NCBI RefSeq assembly: GCF_004346035.1
Contig: NZ_SLZN01000004.1
Span: forward strand, 152,754-216,753
Direction of reading: 5' to 3'
DNA: 64,000 nt
Source: Acidomonas methanolica
GTDB taxonomy: Bacteria; Pseudomonadota; Alphaproteobacteria; Acetobacterales; Acetobacteraceae
The translations under genes were made by a program, and so were the position numbers. The notes beneath the pieces are model-generated. The model was not told the origin of the DNA. It made no database searches and was given only the letters and a program-made list of their open reading frames with translations. Positions 37,768 through 47,042 of the stretch are shown one piece after another (the first letter of the stretch is position 1; every line of letters starts with the position of its first letter).

Positions 37768-39540
37768 ATGATGCGAACCAAGTCGTTTCCTCTACCGGAT
37801 CTTTCGAGAAAAGAGGCGAGGCCGTTTATCGCCATAGGCGCAGCGGTTCTCGCATGGTTTCCCCTCCCGCTTCGGGCGGAAGCGCCCATCTCCCTGAACG
37901 GCGCGTTTCTTGCGGCCATCGTCGCCGTCCACCGTCACGATCTCGCCATGGCGGATCAGGCCTGCGGACTTGCGGTGCAGGCCGGCATGACGGACCCCGC
38001 GTTCATCCAGATGGCGGAACGCCTGGCTGCCTCCGATGAGGGAGACGAGGCGGTTGCACGCGCGCTGTCTCTCGCCCGCAAACTTCCCTTTGCCCCCCTT
38101 TCCCATCTTCTGCTGGGCGACGAGGCGATGCGGAACAAAAACTGGGCCGATGCGCTCGCCCTCTTCTCCGCGAAGGGGAACGGAGATTTCGTGAGTACCG
38201 CCGTGCCGGTGCAGCGGGCCTGGGCGCTGATCGGAGACGGCAAGGCGACGGACGCGCTAGCGGCCCTGCATGACGGCAACGCGCGCGATCTTCTCGCGCC
38301 GCTCGGTCTGCTGCAGGCCGCGCGCATCAAGGCCCGGATCGATCTGACGAAGGCCGCGCCCCTCTTCGCCAGGGTACAGGCCTCGCGCAGCGGGTTGCCG
38401 CCATTGCTCGATTTTCTCGTCGCCCGCCCGATCGCGGACTGGAAGGCCGCGCAGGGCGATCAGGCCGGGGCGAAGGACGTTCTTGCCGGGCTCGCGGCGC
38501 TTCATCCGGCTCTCGCGCCCGTCGCCGCGCGGATGACGCCTGACCCTGACGCGGCCCGCGCGCCGGACCCGCGGCGGGCGCTCGCCGATTTCTATACCGG
38601 GCTGGCGCTCCTGCTGGGTAGCGCGCAGCCGCCGGACCAGGCGCATCAGGAGGAATTGCGGCAGGCGCAACTGGTCCTGTTGCGTCAGGCGATCTGGCTT
38701 GCCGCGAACGCGCCGCGCGAAACCGCGCCCGCGGTGGTGGCGATCGCCGATGTGCTCGAGTCGGACAAGCAATACGGCGCCGCGCGGTCCGTATTGCGCA
38801 TGATCGGAGGGGACGATCCGTTCCGTCCGCTGGCCGACCGGATCGAGGCCCAGATCGCACTCCGGCAAAAGGATTATGCGGCCGCGCTCGACGCCTTGCG
38901 CCGTGTGACGAAGCTGACGCCCGACGACGCGGCGGCCCAGGCCACGCTGGGCGATGTGCTTGAGGCGCAGAACAGGGATGCCGAAGCCGTCGCCGCCTAT
39001 GACATCGCGATCGCCGATGACGCGCATCGCTCGGAACCGCTCTGGCCCCTCCTGCTGTCCCGCGCCGTGGCGCTCGACCATCTCGATCGCCGGGCCGCGG
39101 CGCGCGCCGATCTCGCGCGGGCGCTGAAACTCGCCCCGCAAGAGCCGGTCCTGCTCAATTATATCGGTTATTCCGGCGTCGAGCACGGCGACCATCCGGA
39201 CGAGTCGCTTGACCTGTTGCACCGCGCCATGACGCTTGCGCCCGGCGATGCCGCCATTCGGGACAGCTACGCCTGGGGCATTCTGAAACTGCGCGGCGAT
39301 GCGAAAGCCGCCCTGCCGCTCCTGACCTCGGCGGCAGAAGGCGCGCCGGACGATGCGGAGATCGCTTATCATCTCGGTGTCGCCTATTGGCTGACCGGAC
39401 GGCATCTCGAGGCGCGGGACCAATGGAACCAAGCCCTCGCGGATACGCCCGAGCCCGATCTGCGCCGTCAGATCGAGACGGCTCTGGTTCACGGCCCCGA
39501 TCTGGCTCTTCCCACAACGTCGCCCCATATGACGCCATGA
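37768..39540 (+). CDS. Secreted/periplasmic tetratricopeptide-repeat protein
   Basis: 590 residues. A signal-like hydrophobic segment (FIAIGAAVLAWFPLPLRAEA) is followed by repeated helical pairs; clear TPRs lie in the C-terminal half (KDYAAALDALRRVTKLTPDDAAAQATLGDVLEAQNR, DAEAVAAYDIAIADD, PDESLDLLHRAMTLAPGDAAIRDSYAW). Likely a protein-interaction scaffold in the envelope. ATG 37768 has AGGG 6 nt upstream; a second ATG follows directly. Its stop overlaps the ispE start (ATGA), so the two are coupled, an arrangement I cannot explain by function. Confidence 0.82.
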   Translation: MMRTKSFPLPDLSRKEARPFIAIGAAVLAWFPLPLRAEAPISLNGAFLAAIVAVHRHDLAMADQACGLAVQAGMTDPAFIQMAERLAASDEGDEAVARALSLARKLPFAPLSHLLLGDEAMRNKNWADALALFSAKGNGDFVSTAVPVQRAWALIGDGKATDALAALHDGNARDLLAPLGLLQAARIKARIDLTKAAPLFARVQASRSGLPPLLDFLVARPIADWKAAQGDQAGAKDVLAGLAALHPALAPVAARMTPDPDAARAPDPRRALADFYTGLALLLGSAQPPDQAHQEELRQAQLVLLRQAIWLAANAPRETAPAVVAIADVLESDKQYGAARSVLRMIGGDDPFRPLADRIEAQIALRQKDYAAALDALRRVTKLTPDDAAAQATLGDVLEAQNRDAEAVAAYDIAIADDAHRSEPLWPLLLSRAVALDHLDRRAAARADLARALKLAPQEPVLLNYIGYSGVEHGDHPDESLDLLHRAMTLAPGDAAIRDSYAWGILKLRGDAKAALPLLTSAAEGAPDDAEIAYHLGVAYWLTGRHLEARDQWNQALADTPEPDLRRQIETALVHGPDLALPTTSPHMTP

Positions 39541-40481
39541 TGACCTCGTTCGATCAGGCGCGCGCCGCGCATGCCCAAGGCGCTCTGGCCCGACCTGCTC
39601 TGGCCCGACATGCCTTGGCCAAGATCAATCTCTTTCTCCACATCACCGGCCGCCGGGAGAACGGCTATCACGAGCTGGACAGTCTCGCGATCTTCGCGCC
39701 GGCCGCGGATCGCCTGTATGTCGAACGGACAGGCGCATGCGGCGGCCATGCCATACTGACTCTGAAGGGGCCGTTCGGTGACGGCCTGACGGCCGGTGAG
39801 GACAATCTCGTCCTGCGCGCCGTGCATGCCCTGCGTGCGACCGTCGCCGATCCTGCGGCTCTGCCTGATCTGGCGCTCGTTCTCGACAAGAGGCTGCCTG
39901 TCGCCTCGGGCATTGGCGGGGGCTCTGCGGATGCGGCGGCCGCGTTGCGTCTGGCGGCCGCCGCGTGGGGTCTGAAGAAAGACGGCCTTGCGCCGATCGC
40001 CGCGACCCTGGGCGCGGACGTGCCGGTCTGCCTCGCTCAACGCCCCGCGCGGATGCAGGGAATCGGCGAAATTCTTTCGCCTGCTCCCGCCTTGCCACCC
40101 TGCGCCATCCTGCTGGTCAATCCAGGTGTCGCGGTGCCGACGCCGGTCGTGTTCAAGGCGTGGAAGGACTCCGGCGCGCCCTTTCGCCCGCCGGCGCGCC
40201 TGCCCGCGCGCTGGGACGATCTGGATGCGATGGCGGCCGATCTGCGCGAGACGGAGAACGATCTCCAGCCTCCGGCCATCGCCCTCTTCCCGGTCATCGA
40301 GACGGTGATCGAGGCGATCGCCGCGCAACCCGGCTGCAGGATCGCCCGCATGAGCGGGTCCGGTGCGACGTGTTTCGGTCTTTTCGGCACGGAGGATGAG
40401 GCGAAAGCCGCCGCGCGGCGGCTTGCAGTGCGGGAGTGGTGGACAGAGGCGGGCGCTTTGCCGGATGATACGGCGTTCTGA
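39537..40481 (+). CDS. ispE: 4-diphosphocytidyl-2-C-methyl-D-erythritol kinase
   Basis: GHMP kinase of the MEP isoprenoid route; it makes the precursor for hopanoids and ubiquinone. 314 residues. Substrate region AKINLFLHITGRRENGYHELDSL near residue 28, the GHMP ATP loop PVASGIGGGSADAAAALR near residue 121, and C-terminal MSGSGATCFGLF. An N-terminal tail of about 25 residues precedes the usual start; ATG 39537 overlaps the TPR stop. A 130-residue protein follows 23 bp downstream. Confidence 0.95.
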   Translation: MMTSFDQARAAHAQGALARPALARHALAKINLFLHITGRRENGYHELDSLAIFAPAADRLYVERTGACGGHAILTLKGPFGDGLTAGEDNLVLRAVHALRATVADPAALPDLALVLDKRLPVASGIGGGSADAAAALRLAAAAWGLKKDGLAPIAATLGADVPVCLAQRPARMQGIGEILSPAPALPPCAILLVNPGVAVPTPVVFKAWKDSGAPFRPPARLPARWDDLDAMAADLRETENDLQPPAIALFPVIETVIEAIAAQPGCRIARMSGSGATCFGLFGTEDEAKAAARRLAVREWWTEAGALPDDTAF

Positions 40482-40504
40482 TCGGAATTGGAGATCCCGG
40501 AACG

Positions 40505-40897
40505 ATGACGGCGAGTCTGGACGTATCACTCGATGAAAGCAGCGGCGACGCCAAGCTCACAGTCAAGGGCGAGGACGGGCGGGAGATCGGTCTCACGCTT
40601 TCCGCGGACCGGCTTCTGCATCTGATCGAGGCGCTGGGACAGGCGCGCCGCACCCTGGTGGAATCGGAGTCTCCGCCCGCCATCGAAGGCGTGAAATGCA
40701 CGCCGGTCTATCGCACCAACTGGGCCTTGCAGATCGACGCGCTGACGGAAGGCTCGCTCTTCGCCTTCCAGCATCCCGCTTACGGTCCGATCGGATTGGT
40801 TTTTTCGCCGCCGGACGGTGAACAACTCATCAAGGCGCTTCAGCGCCATCGCGCCATGGTCCATTCCATGCCCGACGCCGCCAGCCGCCCCAGCTAA
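40505..40897 (+). CDS. Hypothetical protein downstream of ispE
   Basis: 130 residues, soluble, no signal. The layout is a beta-rich first half (VSLDESSGDAKLTVKGEDGREIGLTLS) followed by a helix-strand second half (YRTNWALQIDALTEGSLFAFQHPAYGPIGLVFSPPDGEQLIKALQ). GGAG lies 10 nt before ATG 40505. Probably co-transcribed with ispE. I do not recognise the family. It is the last gene of the ancestral chromosome before the integrase-carrying remnant. Confidence 0.6.
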   Translation: MTASLDVSLDESSGDAKLTVKGEDGREIGLTLSADRLLHLIEALGQARRTLVESESPPAIEGVKCTPVYRTNWALQIDALTEGSLFAFQHPAYGPIGLVFSPPDGEQLIKALQRHRAMVHSMPDAASRPS

Positions 40898-40917
40898 GGT
40901 TTATGGGGAGATAGAGC

Positions 40918-41202
40918 ATGAGGTACGACCAACAGGTAACTATCCGAAAAACCATCAGACGCCATCAGTTGCGTGAGATGGTGCCGCTGGCTGACAGCAC
41001 GATCTATGAGATGGAGCAGCGTGGCGAATTCCCCCAACGCTTTGCACTCTCGCCACGTTGCATCGTGTGGGACCTCGCCGAAGTCGAGGCTTGGCTGACG
41101 GCACGGCGGACTGCTCCGATCCGTCGCGCTCAACACCCCGACGTTACTAAGCGCAAATCCCGTCCGGTCAAAGGGCGGGATCAAGCTCCATCAAGGGCAT
41201 AG
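40918..41202 (+). CDS. AlpA family phage/island regulator
   Basis: 94 residues. A MerR-like winged helix of the AlpA (Phage_AlpA) type: LREMVPLADSTIYEMEQRGEFPQRFALSPRCIVWDLAEVEAWL (residues about 17-60) is diagnostic. In P4-like elements AlpA turns on integrase or excision. Tail-to-tail overlap with the integrase gene by 35 bp supports this pairing. The C-terminal basic tail probably aids DNA binding. Confidence 0.85.
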   Translation: MRYDQQVTIRKTIRRHQLREMVPLADSTIYEMEQRGEFPQRFALSPRCIVWDLAEVEAWLTARRTAPIRRAQHPDVTKRKSRPVKGRDQAPSRA

Positions 41203-42436
41203 CTGGCGGCAAGAGCGTTGGCACATGCTTCCTACCCTCTACCCAGGCGTCAACGATATCGGCCCACTCCTGCATCATATGGCGGCGCTGCACCTCATAT
41301 TCCGCCTTGTTGTAAACCCCGCGCGAGGAGCGCCCGTCCTCGTGCGCCAAGCATTTCTCGATCCAGTCTCGATTGAAACCTAACTCGTTCAACAGGGTCG
41401 ATCCTGTTCGCCGCAGATCGTGGACCGTGAACGGTTCGAGCGGCAGCCCATCTTGCTTAGCCTGCTCCACAACCGAATAGGTGACCCGGTTGAATGTCGC
41501 TCGAGACATTGGAGCATCGGCGTCATAGCGCGAGGGCAGCAGAAACCGCGAGTTGCCGGCGCAGGTCTTGAGCGCGATCATGATGTCGAGAGTTTGGCGA
41601 CACAGATAGACGTTGTGCGCTTTCGACCGCTTCATGCGCTCCTTAGGAATCGTCCAAACGGCGTTTTCGAAGTCGACCTCATCCCATACCGCGTCCTGCA
41701 ATTCGCTCTTGCGCACCATCGTCAACAGGACCAGCCGCATCCCTAGGCGAATCGTCGGCAGCGTGGCTACCTTTTCCAACTCTTTCAGCATCACCCGGAT
41801 TTCGGCCGGCGATAGAGACCGATCCTTTGGCGTGAATGCCGCGATCGATGCGGGGCCGACGTCATCAGCCGGATTGGCAACCTTCTCGCCATGCAAGATC
41901 GCGAAGCCATAGATTTGCTTCAGGATATCCCGAACATGGATCGCCGTCGCCGTCGCCGTCGCCGGCGCGCCGCGATCAACGATCTTACCGCATTGGGCGC
42001 GAAGATCGTCTGGCGTGATCTCCGTGAGAAGGCGGTTGCGCCAGACTGGCAGTAGCTCACGCTCGAAAATGGAGCGACGCATCGCTCGGGTGCTGTCCGC
42101 CATCGGTGCATTCACCAGCCATTTTTCGCCGAACTCGCCGAAGCTCTTCGCTTCCTTGATACGACGCTTCTCGCGCTGCTTCTCAATGGCTGGCGACCGA
42201 CCCTCGCTGATCGCTCGCTTCGCATCCAGGCAGAGCTCCCGGGCTCGCGCCAGCGAGATTCCGTCTCGCCCGTATTTGCCCAGGTAGACCGTCTCGCGCC
42301 GCCCATTCAGCCGATAGTCCAGCCTGAACGAAAGGGCGCCTGACGGTGCGACCCGCACATACATGCCGTCGCGGTCCGTCACCTTGTACATTTTCTCTTT
42401 AGGTTTCAGCGCCTTGATCGCTGCATCCGTCAACAT
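41168..42436 (-). CDS. Tyrosine-type site-specific integrase (P4-like, DUF4102 N-terminus)
   Basis: 422 residues. An N-terminal arm-binding DUF4102 domain (TDAAIKALKPKEKMYKVTDRDGMYVRV), a SAM-like core-binding domain, and a catalytic domain with Arg in RLVLLTMVRKSEL, HDLRRTGSTLL (HxxR) and LAHEDG...YNKAEY (final His and Tyr). All five catalytic residues look intact. Start ATG 42436 is chosen from GGAGGTGG 6 nt upstream; the frame is open 10 codons further. It probably recombines at the 3' end of guaA, 295 bp away. Confidence 0.9.
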   Translation of the reverse strand: MLTDAAIKALKPKEKMYKVTDRDGMYVRVAPSGALSFRLDYRLNGRRETVYLGKYGRDGISLARARELCLDAKRAISEGRSPAIEKQREKRRIKEAKSFGEFGEKWLVNAPMADSTRAMRRSIFERELLPVWRNRLLTEITPDDLRAQCGKIVDRGAPATATATAIHVRDILKQIYGFAILHGEKVANPADDVGPASIAAFTPKDRSLSPAEIRVMLKELEKVATLPTIRLGMRLVLLTMVRKSELQDAVWDEVDFENAVWTIPKERMKRSKAHNVYLCRQTLDIMIALKTCAGNSRFLLPSRYDADAPMSRATFNRVTYSVVEQAKQDGLPLEPFTVHDLRRTGSTLLNELGFNRDWIEKCLAHEDGRSSRGVYNKAEYEVQRRHMMQEWADIVDAWVEGRKHVPTLLPPAMPLMELDPAL

Positions 42437-42450
42437 GCTACGCCACCTCC

Positions 42451-42538
42451 AAAAAAGTAACGTCACGCGGTTTTGGGGGGGCTCTCGTCGGAAAAGTCTG
42501 CGTATTGTCAGCAGCTTAGCGTAAAAAAAGTACCGTCA
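42451..42538. repeat. Direct repeats AAAAAAGTAMCGTCA near the integrase
   Basis: AAAAAAGTAACGTCA at 42451-42465 (just ahead of the integrase start) recurs as AAAAAAGTACCGTCA at 42524-42538; the inverted half of the terminator hairpin carries a third copy. Such spaced repeats are what an integrase arm domain or AlpA could bind. Confidence 0.5.
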
Positions 42539-42565
42539 GGAGCCTCATCTCTCCTGACGGTACTT
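42528..42565 (-). terminator. Strong intrinsic terminator between guaA and the integrase
   Basis: AAGTACCGTCAGGAG (42528-42542) and CTCCTGACGGTACTT (42551-42565) form a perfect 15-bp stem with an 8-nt loop. On the minus strand it is followed by a run of seven T, so it would stop guaA transcripts before the integrase. Confidence 0.88.
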
Positions 42566-42705
42566 CCAAATTTCGCCGCGATCAATATGACCAAGGGCCG
42601 TCAACGGGGCCGCCGGCTCCGATCTCTGCCCGCCGATAGACATCGATAGATGACGACAGGAAAATTTATTTTTATCAGTCTGTTACGTCGAACTCTGGCG
42701 TAGTA

Positions 42706-42725
42706 TCGGATACGCTCGGATACGC
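42706..42725. repeat. 10-bp tandem duplication at the guaA 3' junction
   Basis: TCGGATACGC occurs twice head to tail, ending 5 bp from the guaA stop codon. It sits exactly where the island junction is expected and could be a footprint of integration or excision. Confidence 0.45.
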
Positions 42726-42730
42726 CAAAA

Positions 42731-44320
42731 TCATTCCCACTCAATCGTTCCCGGCGGTTTCGACGTGATATCGTAGGTCACGCGGTTGATGCCGCGTACC
42801 TCGTTGACGATCCGGCTGGCCACGCGATTGAGGAAACCGAAGTCGAAGGGAAAGACGTCCGCCGTCATCCCGTCGGTGCTGGTCACGGCGCGCAACGCGC
42901 AGGCCTGATCGTAGGTGCGGCCGTCGCCCATCACCCCCACAGTGCGGACGGGAAGCAGCACGGCGAAAGCCTGCCAGATCGCGTCATACAGCCCGGCATT
43001 GCGAATTTCTTCCAGATAGATCGCGTCCACCTTGCGCAGCAGGTCCAGCTTTTCGCGATCCACCGCACCCGGAATGCGGATCGCAAGCCCCGGCCCGGGG
43101 AAAGGATGCCGCCCGACGATGCTTTCGGGAATATCAAGCTCACGCCCGAGCGCACGCACCTCATCCTTGAACAATTCGCGCAGCGGCTCGACGAGCTGCA
43201 TCTTCATGCGCTCCGGCAAGCCGCCGACATTGTGATGCGACTTGATGGTGACGGACGGACCGCCGGTAAAGCTGACGGATTCGATCACGTCGGGATAAAG
43301 CGTCCCCTGCGCCAGGAACTGCGCCCCGCCGAGCTTCGCGGCCTCTTCCTCGAATACCTCGACGAATAGACGGCCGATCGTCTTGCGCTTGACTTCCGGG
43401 TCCGTGATTCCCGCCAGCGCGCCGAGAAAGAGATCGGATGCGTCGCGATGCACGAGGTGAATGTTGAACCGACCCCGGAATGTCCTGACCACCTCCTCCG
43501 CTTCGCCCGCGCGAAGAATGCCGGGATCGACGAAGATGCATATCAACTGGTCGCCGATCGCTTCATGAATCAGCTTCGCCGCGACGGACGAATCGACGCC
43601 GCCGGACAACCCGCAAATCACCCGCCCCGGCCCAACCTGCGCGCGGATGCGCTCGATCTCCATGTCGCGGAAGCCAGCCATGGTCCAAGTGCCCGCGCAG
43701 CCCACGACCTCATGTGTGAAGTTCCGCAGCAATGCTCCGCCATGCGGCGTATGCACGACCTCGGGGTGGAACTGCACTCCGTAGAGGCGGCGTCCCTCAT
43801 CGGCGATGATCGCGTTCGGCGCGCCTTCGGACCACGCCACGGCCCGGAATCCGGGCGGAAGTTTCGTCACCCGGTCGCCATGGCTCATCCAGACCTGCTC
43901 ACGATGCCCGCGCGACCAGGCACCGCGGAACAGCGCGCAATCCTCGGCGATCTCGATGAAGGCGCGGCCGAATTCGCGATGCTCATGCGTCTCGACGAGG
44001 CCGCCAAGCTGCTGGCACATGGCCTGCTGTCCGTAGCAGATGCCCAGCACAGGCACGTTGAGCGCGAACACGATGTCCGGAATGTGCGGCGCGTCCGGGT
44101 CATGCACGCTGGCGGGGCTGCCCGAGAGAATGATGCCGCGCGGGCGATAGGCGGCGATCCGCGCCTCGTCGCTCGCAAACGGCCAGATCTCGCAATATAC
44201 GCCGCTCTCGCGCACGCGCCGCGCGATGAGCTGCGTCACCTGGCTGCCGAAATCGAGAATGAGGATGCGATCCTCATGCAAGGTCTGTTCGAGGTGCGAA
44301 CTGGCTTCGGAGACCGTCAT
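42731..44320 (-). CDS. guaA: GMP synthase (glutamine-hydrolysing)
   Basis: Converts XMP to GMP with glutamine ammonia. 529 residues: class I glutamine amidotransferase domain (GICYGQQAM with the nucleophile Cys; [13 protein letters not shown] with the His-Glu pair), ATP-pyrophosphatase domain ([15 protein letters not shown]), and the dimerisation domain ending [17 protein letters not shown]. The usual VDNGLLR/VDHGLLR segment reads [13 protein letters not shown] here, a Pro where Asn or His is normal. The intact C-terminus shows that the island next to it regenerated the gene end. Confidence 0.96.
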   Translation of the reverse strand: MTVSEASSHLEQTLHEDRILILDFGSQVTQLIARRVRESGVYCEIWPFASDEARIAAYRPRGIILSGSPASVHDPDAPHIPDIVFALNVPVLGICYGQQAMCQQLGGLVETHEHREFGRAFIEIAEDCALFRGAWSRGHREQVWMSHGDRVTKLPPGFRAVAWSEGAPNAIIADEGRRLYGVQFHPEVVHTPHGGALLRNFTHEVVGCAGTWTMAGFRDMEIERIRAQVGPGRVICGLSGGVDSSVAAKLIHEAIGDQLICIFVDPGILRAGEAEEVVRTFRGRFNIHLVHRDASDLFLGALAGITDPEVKRKTIGRLFVEVFEEEAAKLGGAQFLAQGTLYPDVIESVSFTGGPSVTIKSHHNVGGLPERMKMQLVEPLRELFKDEVRALGRELDIPESIVGRHPFPGPGLAIRIPGAVDREKLDLLRKVDAIYLEEIRNAGLYDAIWQAFAVLLPVRTVGVMGDGRTYDQACALRAVTSTDGMTADVFPFDFGFLNRVASRIVNEVRGINRVTYDITSKPPGTIEWE

Positions 44321-44468
44321 CGTTTCTCTTTCCTAACCGGATCAGCCGGGTGACGTCGCAAAAAGCGATGAAAGCGGGCATCGTATAAGGTGTTCGACCT
44401 TTCACTGTCCATGGGCGTTTTCGGCCATGCGCTCCGCGCATTCCGGCGCCCGAACCATTGAGGACCCG

Positions 44469-44879
44469 ATGACGACCGCGCCGCTTCCCCGAGTCTCCGT
44501 TCTCCTCGCAGCCGCCGTGCTGTCCCTCTCCAGCCTCGCCGCCTGCTCAGGCGGTCCGGTCACGCCGGATCGCGATCCCACGGGAATATGGACGGGCGCT
44601 CTCGTCACCGATGAGGGCACATGCCCTTCGGAGCGCGACTCGACGCTCCAGATCAACGCCCATGATATCAGCTTCACGCCCGGAGACGGCTCGATCGTAC
44701 TGAAGGGAAAGCGTCTGCCGGATAACAGCCATTTCCGTGCACGCGCGCAAACCAAGGGCGCGGACGGCAAGCCCTGGCCGATGGTCTTCGATGCCTATCC
44801 CGTCGGCCGGGCCATCGGCGGAACCTACGGGACGCCCGCCTGCCGCGCCCATATCACGCTGACACATCCGACTCGCTGA
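44469..44879 (+). CDS. Small putative lipoprotein
   Basis: 136 residues. A type II signal peptide with the lipobox LAAC (LSLSSLAAC) puts the mature Cys at about residue 27. The mature part is a small beta-type domain ([37 protein letters not shown]) with a likely disulfide pair. ATG 44469 has TGAGGA 6 nt upstream. Divergent from guaA, upstream of tRNA-Arg. Function unknown. Confidence 0.72.
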   Translation: MTTAPLPRVSVLLAAAVLSLSSLAACSGGPVTPDRDPTGIWTGALVTDEGTCPSERDSTLQINAHDISFTPGDGSIVLKGKRLPDNSHFRARAQTKGADGKPWPMVFDAYPVGRAIGGTYGTPACRAHITLTHPTR

Positions 44880-44941
44880 GCACGTCCGCATTTTCCCTCT
44901 TGTCGGGGGCGGAAAGAGCCGTTAAGAACCCGCCCCACGAC

Positions 44942-45018
44942 GCACCCGTAGCTCAATTGGATAGAGCACCAGACTACGAATCTGGGGGTTAGAGGTTCGA
45001 GTCCTTTCGGGTGCGCCA
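44942..45018 (+). tRNA. tRNA-Arg(ACG)
   Basis: Full cloverleaf by eye: acceptor GCACCCG/CGGGTGC, D-stem GCTC/GAGC, anticodon stem CCAGA/TCTGG with loop CTACGAA (anticodon ACG at 44976-44978), T-arm with TTCGAGT loop, discriminator G and encoded CCA. Its 3' half is the insertion site of the downstream integrative element. Confidence 0.95.
44989..45018. other. Probable attachment core (att) in the tRNA-Arg 3' end
   Basis: The 30-bp 3' end of the tRNA (T-arm through CCA), read backwards, encodes the final residues WRTRKDSNL and stop of the serine recombinase. The other att copy should lie past 64,000, outside the window. Confidence 0.65.
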
Positions 45019-46647
45019 TTTCAGAACAGAACTATGAACGCCGAACGCCGCCGTTTCTACGCTTGAAGCGGCGACCAACGTTCGCAGCAGTTCCGACTTC
45101 GATCCCATGATGCGAACCTCGTCGTCGGCAACCTCGACACGCTGCGCCAGCGCGCGTAGATGGTCGCGGCGGTAGCCGCCATCGTTGAGCTTGATCCGTT
45201 CACGGGCTTTGCGGGCAAACCCCTTGAGCATATCGGGGGTGACGCCCTGATTGCCTGAACTATCGAGCGCGAGCTGCGTGCGCTCCGCGTCGGCGGCGGC
45301 TTGATCCCGCAATGCCTTGAGGCTCACCATGCGTTCCTTTGCCATGGCGTCGTCCTTGTCCACCATGCCCGCTTCGATGGCGTCAAAGAGACGGCCGAGG
45401 CGCTGGTCGGCTTCCGTGATTCGCCTTTGAAGCTCGGCAAGATGCTCGCGGCGGCGCTCGGTGCGCTCCTGCCGGCGGTCGATGACGCTGGCGAGCACGG
45501 CTTCCAGCCGCTTGGGCTGGAGCAGCCGGTCCCCGATATGATCGGCGACAAGATGGTCCAGCTTGTCCATCGGGATCGTGCGGCCCTTGCAGCCGGTCTT
45601 GCCCTGCCGTGCCTTGGTAGAGCAGGTGTAGTAGCGATATGTCTGCCCTGCGCTGCCCCGGCCGGTGCGAAGCGTCATCGCGCCCCCGCATTTGGCGCAG
45701 AAGCAGATGCCGGTCAGCAACGTCGGGCCGCTGGAGACACGCGCAGGCGTCACCATGGGATTGCGGGATTTGAGGCGGGCTTGCACCGCATCGTAAATCT
45801 CGCGTTCGATCAGGGGCGGCACCGCCATGATGGCGACCTCGCTCTCCGGCTTCTTCTCCCGGTCCTTGTGCGAGCGCGTGTTGAACCTGTGCTCGCCGAT
45901 ATAGGTGGTGCGGGTCAGGATGGCGTGGATTTGCGCCAGACCCCAGCGCCCGCCATCACGGGTGAAGAAGCGGCGCTCGTTGAGATAGGTGGCGATGGCC
46001 TTGACGCCCATCGCGCCGCGCGTGCCGTCACCTTCAAGGAACAGGCGATAGATCAACCGCACGGTGTCTGCGTGCAGCGGGTCGATCTCCAGCTTCTTCT
46101 TGGTCTTCGATCCCCGCTGTTCGGCCGCAACGATGCGATAGCCGATGGGCGGCCGTGCGCCGTTCCAGAAGCCTTGTCGGGCGTTCTCGTTCATGGCGCG
46201 CAGGACGTGCTTAGCGTTCTCCTTCGACTGGTATTCGTCGAACAGCGCCATGATCTGCCGCATCATCTGGTGCATTGGGTCGTCGCCCATCTCCTGCGTG
46301 ATGGACACCAGCTTGACGCCGTTCTTCGCCAGCTTCCTGACGTAGAACTCCATCTCGAAGTGATCGCGGAAGAAGCGCGAGAAGCTATGCACCACGACTA
46401 TATCGAAGGGGGCGGGCTTGCTCGTCCCGGCCTCGATCATGCGCTGGAACTCGGGGCGCTTGTCGTTGGTGGCGGTTGCGCCCGGTTCAACATACGTCTC
46501 AACGAGCTGAAAGCCGCGTTGCTCGCAATAGGCTTCGCCCTGCCGCTTCTGATCGGGAATGGAAATGTCATGCTCCGCCTGCCGGGCGGTCGAGACGCGC
46601 AGGTAGAGGGCGGCACGAGCAGTAACGGTTGGGCTGTGCATGTTCAT
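44989..46647 (-). CDS. Large serine recombinase (ICE integrase)
   Basis: 552 residues. Resolvase/invertase domain with the catalytic Ser in [21 protein letters not shown] near residue 19 and [15 protein letters not shown]; recombinase domain GYRIVAAE...[10 protein letters not shown]; a zinc ribbon ([13 protein letters not shown] ... [14 protein letters not shown]) and a coiled coil (about 390-460). The last residues WRTRKDSNL are encoded by the tRNA-Arg 3' end in antisense, so the C-terminus depends on the target. Its ATG overlaps the antitoxin-like gene by 4 bp. Confidence 0.92.
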   Translation of the reverse strand: MNMHSPTVTARAALYLRVSTARQAEHDISIPDQKRQGEAYCEQRGFQLVETYVEPGATATNDKRPEFQRMIEAGTSKPAPFDIVVVHSFSRFFRDHFEMEFYVRKLAKNGVKLVSITQEMGDDPMHQMMRQIMALFDEYQSKENAKHVLRAMNENARQGFWNGARPPIGYRIVAAEQRGSKTKKKLEIDPLHADTVRLIYRLFLEGDGTRGAMGVKAIATYLNERRFFTRDGGRWGLAQIHAILTRTTYIGEHRFNTRSHKDREKKPESEVAIMAVPPLIEREIYDAVQARLKSRNPMVTPARVSSGPTLLTGICFCAKCGGAMTLRTGRGSAGQTYRYYTCSTKARQGKTGCKGRTIPMDKLDHLVADHIGDRLLQPKRLEAVLASVIDRRQERTERRREHLAELQRRITEADQRLGRLFDAIEAGMVDKDDAMAKERMVSLKALRDQAAADAERTQLALDSSGNQGVTPDMLKGFARKARERIKLNDGGYRRDHLRALAQRVEVADDEVRIMGSKSELLRTLVAASSVETAAFGVHSSVLKWRTRKDSNL

Positions 46648-47042
46648 GGCCGGTCTCCCATAGCCTTCTTCGCCTTGGGGCGGTCGATCAGGGGCAATGC
46701 CAGTTCCACGCGATCATGCACTACCTTGGGCGCGAGCTTGCGGCCGTGGCCCGGCTCAAACCGCACAAGGCCGTAGCTCTCCATCGTTTTCAGGGTGCGT
46801 GAGAGATTGGAGCCGGCCCGGCCGGTAATTTCCGCCAGTTCCTCCAGTGACGCCGGGGCTTTTTCGGCGATGATGCGCAGCAACTCGCGGTTCCCGGCCG
46901 ACAACACCTTGGCAAAGGATTCCGTCGAGGTGAACCACACCTTCGGATCGCCGGGCGCAGGCTTTTCCTCGCCTTTGGCGATCCGAATGGTGCGGGCCTT
47001 CATTTCTTCGTAGTCGGCAATCCCGACTTTCAATGTAGTCAT
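46644..47042 (-). CDS. HTH DNA-binding protein, TumA-like antitoxin (HVO_A0114 family)
   Basis: 132 residues. A winged helix-turn-helix fills the middle: RELLRIIAEKAPASLEELAEITGRAGSNLSRTLKTMESYGLVRFEPGHGRKLAPKVV. The layout matches the HVO_A0114-type partners encoded next to TumE toxins. ATG 47042 has AGGTG 6 nt upstream. It overlaps both neighbours by 4 bp (TumE-like stop upstream, recombinase start downstream). It likely neutralises the toxin and represses the operon; the recombinase sits under the same control. Confidence 0.8.
   Translation of the reverse strand: MTTLKVGIADYEEMKARTIRIAKGEEKPAPGDPKVWFTSTESFAKVLSAGNRELLRIIAEKAPASLEELAEITGRAGSNLSRTLKTMESYGLVRFEPGHGRKLAPKVVHDRVELALPLIDRPKAKKAMGDRP

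Larger units (their letters stand above)
40918..42730. mobile_element. Small integrase-bearing island remnant at the 3' end of guaA
   Basis: An AlpA-type regulator and a P4-like tyrosine integrase, facing each other, lie between the ispE operon and guaA. The integrase's 5' side faces the 3' end of guaA, a known target for GI-type integrases. I looked for a second copy of the guaA 3' end near 40,900 and found none, so the left boundary is approximate and the element seems decayed. Confidence 0.6.

Noticed and set aside
40880..40930. Second attachment copy for the guaA island
   Set aside because: The guaA 3'-end sequence does not recur here by eye.
44825..45019. Short minus-strand frame containing GLEPLTPRF
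   Set aside because: Its opening residues are the antisense of the tRNA-Arg; this is a well-known spurious frame type.
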